Shown: positions 60,727 to 64,000 of the stretch, one piece after another
How positions within the stretch are numbered: the first letter of the stretch is position 1
How the letters are laid out: each line of letters opens with the position of its first letter
Assembly (NCBI GenBank): GCA_963514095.1
Contig: OY741266.1
Location: 29,453,831 to 29,517,830 of the forward strand
Reading direction: 5' to 3'
Length of the DNA stretch: 64,000 nt
Source of the DNA: Eutrigla gurnardus
Lineage: Eukaryota; Chordata; Actinopteri; Perciformes; Triglidae
Position numbers and translations under genes: made by a program
Notes under the pieces: model-generated
Told to the model about the DNA's origin: nothing
The model's input: the letters and a program-made list of their open reading frames with translations, nothing else
The model's database searches: none

Positions 60727-62756
60727 CGCTGCCAGTGAGGACCTCCACCTCCACCGTAAAGTTTTTCTGTCCAAGAAGTCCTTGTGCGGACACCGTGTAT
60801 TTCCCAGCATGCCTTCTGTATGAGTGAGTGGGCGGGGCCACCGCCTGTCCGTCTCTGAACCACGTGACTGACGGTTGAGGGTTTCCTCTCACCTCGCAGC
60901 TCAGACTCTCTCCCTCCCTCACCTGCAGCTTCGCCGGACACGCCAGCTGTGGACCGACTGGGAGGAAAAGATGAGTCAATAATTATAAACAGGAAGTGAG
61001 ATATCGACATTTGCGGTACAAAGGCAAGGCAATGCGATTTATATAGCACCTTTCAACAACAAGGCAATTCAAAGTGCTTTACGTAAAACATAAAAACAGC
61101 AAAAAAATGATAACAAGCAAATAAAATACAAATCAAAGGAATTACAGTGCAGTATAACGAGTTCAGAAAAAGTATCGTGTAATGAAAGGCAGCGGCAAAC
61201 GGAAAAGTCTTCAGTCTTGATTTAAAAGAGCTGAGGTTTGCAGCTTTCTGGAAGTTATGCGTAAAAACTAAACACTGCCTCTCCATGTGTGGTTCCGACT
61301 CCGGGGTCACAGAGCAGACCTGACCCCAGACCATCCGAGGGGTCTGGATGGTTCATAGCTAAGCAGCGGATCAGAAATGGGCCACAAAGGCCTTTTAGAG
61401 ATACAAGTGATTCGCACTCACAGAGGACAGTGTCCGTGATGTTTTGTGACATCACCACCGGAGGATGCTGTGGTCCTTCAGGTCCCAGATCCAGCTTCGC
61501 TTCGCACCAGTACTGGACTCCATCGTCTTCTTTACTGGGGGTGAAGTTTAAAGTGAAAACCTCCGTCACTGGTTCCTTCTCTGTGCTGGTGGACTTCCGT
61601 TGACCCAGCGCCGTGTGCCCTCCATAGAAGGTCACGACGAGGTTTTGAACCGGAGCCACGTCCTGGACCGAACACTGCAGCGTGTACTGACGGCCCTCAA
61701 ACATCGGCCCGGTGTGTCCGAGGAAGCTGATGGAGACGTTGTCCGGTGGCTCTGTGGAGACGGGGTCAGTGTGTGAACCGCTCAGGACAAAGGATTCATT
61801 TTGCCAACGTGTTTGGAAAGACAAACTCACTGTAGATTATTAGAGGGAGGTGAATGTGGCATTCTCCCTGTTCGGAGAGCGTGTAGCACATGGGCTTGAT
61901 GCTCCAGTCGGTCAGCGCGTCCACGCTCCAGACCAGAAAACTATCCATCGTGAATTCAGGTGCTGCCTGGAGTTGCAAAAGGTCACAAAGCTATGAGGAT
62001 TCCCTTTAAATAGACACTATAATAGAATGCTATATTTTATATTATATTTATACAGAACATAGTGTCTGTTAGGATGACATCAACAAAACATTTTGCAGAT
62101 GATGCAATGCTGTTTTCTTCAGATGACATTATTAATCTTTTTTTTTCTTACAGTAGTTTATTCCTGGTGAGTCGGTTATCCTTGTTTGTTAAATATGTTG
62201 TTAGGATGAGGGAGAAGCTTCAAGTCATTTATATAAGAGCAATAATTCACCAACCTGTGAGACTACCCAACCGATGCCAGAGAAACCGATCTTTGATACG
62301 GAGCAGTTCGCTGTGACTGGATCTCCAAACCTGCAACCGGAGAGTTTACACACAATTATTATACAATTATTATTTAAGCAGGCTTGCTTATACATTGATG
62401 GACAAGCGGGTGTCTAATTTTTTTAAGTGAATAGTTGAAGTTGAGAAATGTGCGTGTTTGTAGTGGTTGTTTCATCCCTGATGGATGAAATCCGGTCGGG
62501 ATGAAATTGAATTTGACACCCCTGAAGGGACTGTGAAGGAAAGATGAACCAGATACTTTACTTACTATTTGGCTGAGCTTATCATTCTACACACCAGAGC
62601 ACCTTTTATAGTGTGTTTCTATGACTTCTATGAAACTACCCGACTGTAAATCTCCTCCGCTCCACCCGGAAAATAATCGCCAGCAATTTCCAACATACCT
62701 GACCACCAGAGCGGAGGGCGACATCGCCAGAGGGCAGTTGACCTTCTCCGTTGACT
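60727..62756 (-). CDS. ICAM-like immunoglobulin-superfamily adhesion protein, partial
   Basis: Likely a type I cell-surface adhesion receptor. Five exons join in phase on the minus strand: 62756-62699, 62330-62255, 61966-61831, 61751-61422 and 60957-60727, about 277 residues. Domain 1 has NCPLAMSPSALVVRFGDPV, NCSV, an MCYTL core and ends in IIYKPPDNVSI, the junction typical of ICAM domain 1/2. Domain 2 has QYTLQCSVQDVAPVQNL, FTLNFTPSKEDDGVQYWCEA and ends NITDTVLFGPQLACPA, again the ICAM inter-domain style. Domain 3 has LSCEVRGNPQPSVTWFRDG, but AGKYTV stands where the usual F-strand YxC is expected, so that cysteine is missing. Neither the signal-peptide exon (expected above 62756) nor the membrane/cytoplasmic exons (expected below 60727) were found. 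The first exon could begin farther upstream, because an open Ser/Thr/Pro-rich frame extends to about 62916. The gene is convergent with ubn1. Confidence 0.8.
61022..61252. repeat. Dispersed teleost repeat in the ICAM-like gene intron
   Basis: The segment begins AAGGCAAGGCAATGCG, continues TTTATATAGCACCTTTCAAC and CAAAGTGCTTTACGT, and ends near GATTTAAAAGAGCTGAGG. From general knowledge this is a widespread fish interspersed repeat type. It lies between the domain 2 and domain 3 exons. Family name not assigned. Confidence 0.6.
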
Positions 62757-62929
62757 CTGAGACGGCGACGGGAGGCGAGGGGAGAGACGGGAGGAGCATC
62801 GGCGAGGGAGATAGAATTTGCGATGGAAGAGGTGGAGCAGGTGTGAAAATGGAAACGGGGGATGAGGTAGCTGAGGTCACGGGAGTGGTCGGGGAGGGAG
62901 AGGAAGAAAGACACAATAAGTCACTTTAA

Positions 62930-64000
62930 ATCTATAAATACATGGATCTTAAAGGCTCCCTCCCAGTCACTGTGGACCCAATATATTCTTTAAAGTATAA
63001 TACAGAGTAGAAACTCAAACAATTTAAGGGCCCATTGGATATGACCTCCCTCCACAATGTATACGTGAACCCATAACCCCATAAAACATTTTATTAATAA
63101 TTAATTTGGCATTCCTCTTGCATTTGTATTCGATTAAATATGCTTTGAATTCAACAACAATATTAAATCTTATGTCTTATTGCGATAAAAGATATTTCTG
63201 TCGAAATTTAAAGCATTTGAACCGTTAAATGGGTTGAAACATACCATTTAGTAAAATAAAGAAGATTTTTTTTAATTGACTAGTTCTGTCAAATGTGCAC
63301 AGGATTTCCAGGGTATTTAAAGTCTTTTAAGTATCTGTAATGGCAGGAAATAAATGCTTCATCTCCTCATCTGTGTTTATGTCCACCACATGAACTCATG
63401 AGTCATTTCCCCCCCGTCTTTACATAATAAAGGCGAGGGTTGAACGAATTTTGCCATCTCGTGAAATAATACCCTTTTCAGCTGATCTATTGTGAACCAT
63501 TGTTTGGTGGCGCGCCGAGTCCACCCAGTGTGTTCCTCTGAGGAAGGAAGGACACCCTGCCCAAGTCAAAGAACTCGCTCCTCTTTTCTATGACCATTGT
63601 TCGGCTGAATCCTGAGGTTGTTCTTGCGGCCTAGCTGGTGACCTCACTCTCCGTCGCTCTCCGACGTCGCCGTTTGGCAAAACCCCCAGCTGTCACATTT
63701 GTTTTTGTTACGTTTCCCCACATGCCAGTCTGCAAAAGGAGTGGAACAACAAGACGGCCGGCAGACTGTGGCTGCGTCACACTGCCTTGGATCTGTTTCT
63801 GATCTGGTTTGACCACAAACCGTATGATGGTTGTAAAAAAAAATGTAAAATTGTGAAGTCAAGAAAGTTGTTGGTTTGTCAAAGTAGCGTTAATTTTCGC
63901 GTGAAGCCGCTCGGTGGTCCGCGGCTCACGTCACACCTTTGTACATCAGCAACACGGCTGTTAGCCTGGCTTGCTAACCAACTAACTTAGCTTACTAGCT
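62930..64000. other. AT-rich sequence upstream of the ICAM-like exons
   Basis: The signal-peptide exon and promoter of the ICAM-like gene are expected here or beyond the window, but no hydrophobic leader exon was convincing. A Cys-rich minus-strand frame at 63644-63862 has no family resemblance. Confidence 0.4.

Noticed and set aside
63631..63862. Cys-rich minus-strand frame upstream of the ICAM-like exons
   Set aside because: Considered as a signal or extra domain exon, but it has no hydrophobic leader, no Ig motif and no matching splice phase.

Overview
This is a vertebrate nuclear genome window, almost certainly from a teleost fish. Genes are split into short exons with GT-AG introns. Intergenic DNA is AT-rich and contains an exceptional number of long (CA)n/(GT)n microsatellites plus several families of short dispersed repeats. 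Nothing looks bacterial, phage or viral: there are no operons, CRISPR arrays or ribosome-binding sites. No tRNA or rRNA gene was recognised by eye.

Layout. (1) About 1-34.7 kb is a gene desert. I see no exon I can defend. It holds microsatellites, dispersed repeats and several stretches whose mixed GC/AT texture and homeodomain-type cores (TAAT/ATTA) suggest conserved non-coding regulatory DNA. (2) About 34.7-40.6 kb carries a complete three-exon paired-type homeobox gene on the minus strand, recognised as uncx (Unc4.1 homeobox), with a CpG-rich first exon and a promoter containing CCAAT, CRE and Pbx-type sites. (3) About 40.6-52.1 kb is intergenic, with candidate regulatory blocks, a small hAT-like element with intact ends and target-site duplication, and several CTCF-like motifs. 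(4) About 52.2-58.9 kb carries a complete thirteen-exon ubinuclein gene (ubn1-like) on the plus strand, encoding the HIRA-complex subunit for replication-independent histone H3.3 deposition. (5) About 60.7-62.8 kb carries part of a minus-strand ICAM-like immunoglobulin-superfamily cell-surface gene, convergent with ubn1. Its signal-peptide and membrane exons were not found. (6) The last kilobase has no gene I can support.

uncx and ubn1 are divergent, with about 12 kb between their start codons. uncx is a developmental transcription factor (somite, sclerotome, neurons, kidney) and ubn1 a housekeeping chromatin gene, so a regulatory boundary between them is plausible. The most interesting signal is a repeat family carrying a near-consensus CTCF motif. 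It occurs as dispersed single copies with CCATCAGGGGGCG. At two loci flanking the ubn1 5' end a 70-bp piece has been tandemly amplified (3 copies at 47.9 kb, 5 copies in ubn1 intron 3), and there seven of the eight copies carry the stronger CCACCAGGGGGCG. A second notable point is that both uncx introns have long CA or TG dinucleotide repeats at or just upstream of the 3' splice site.
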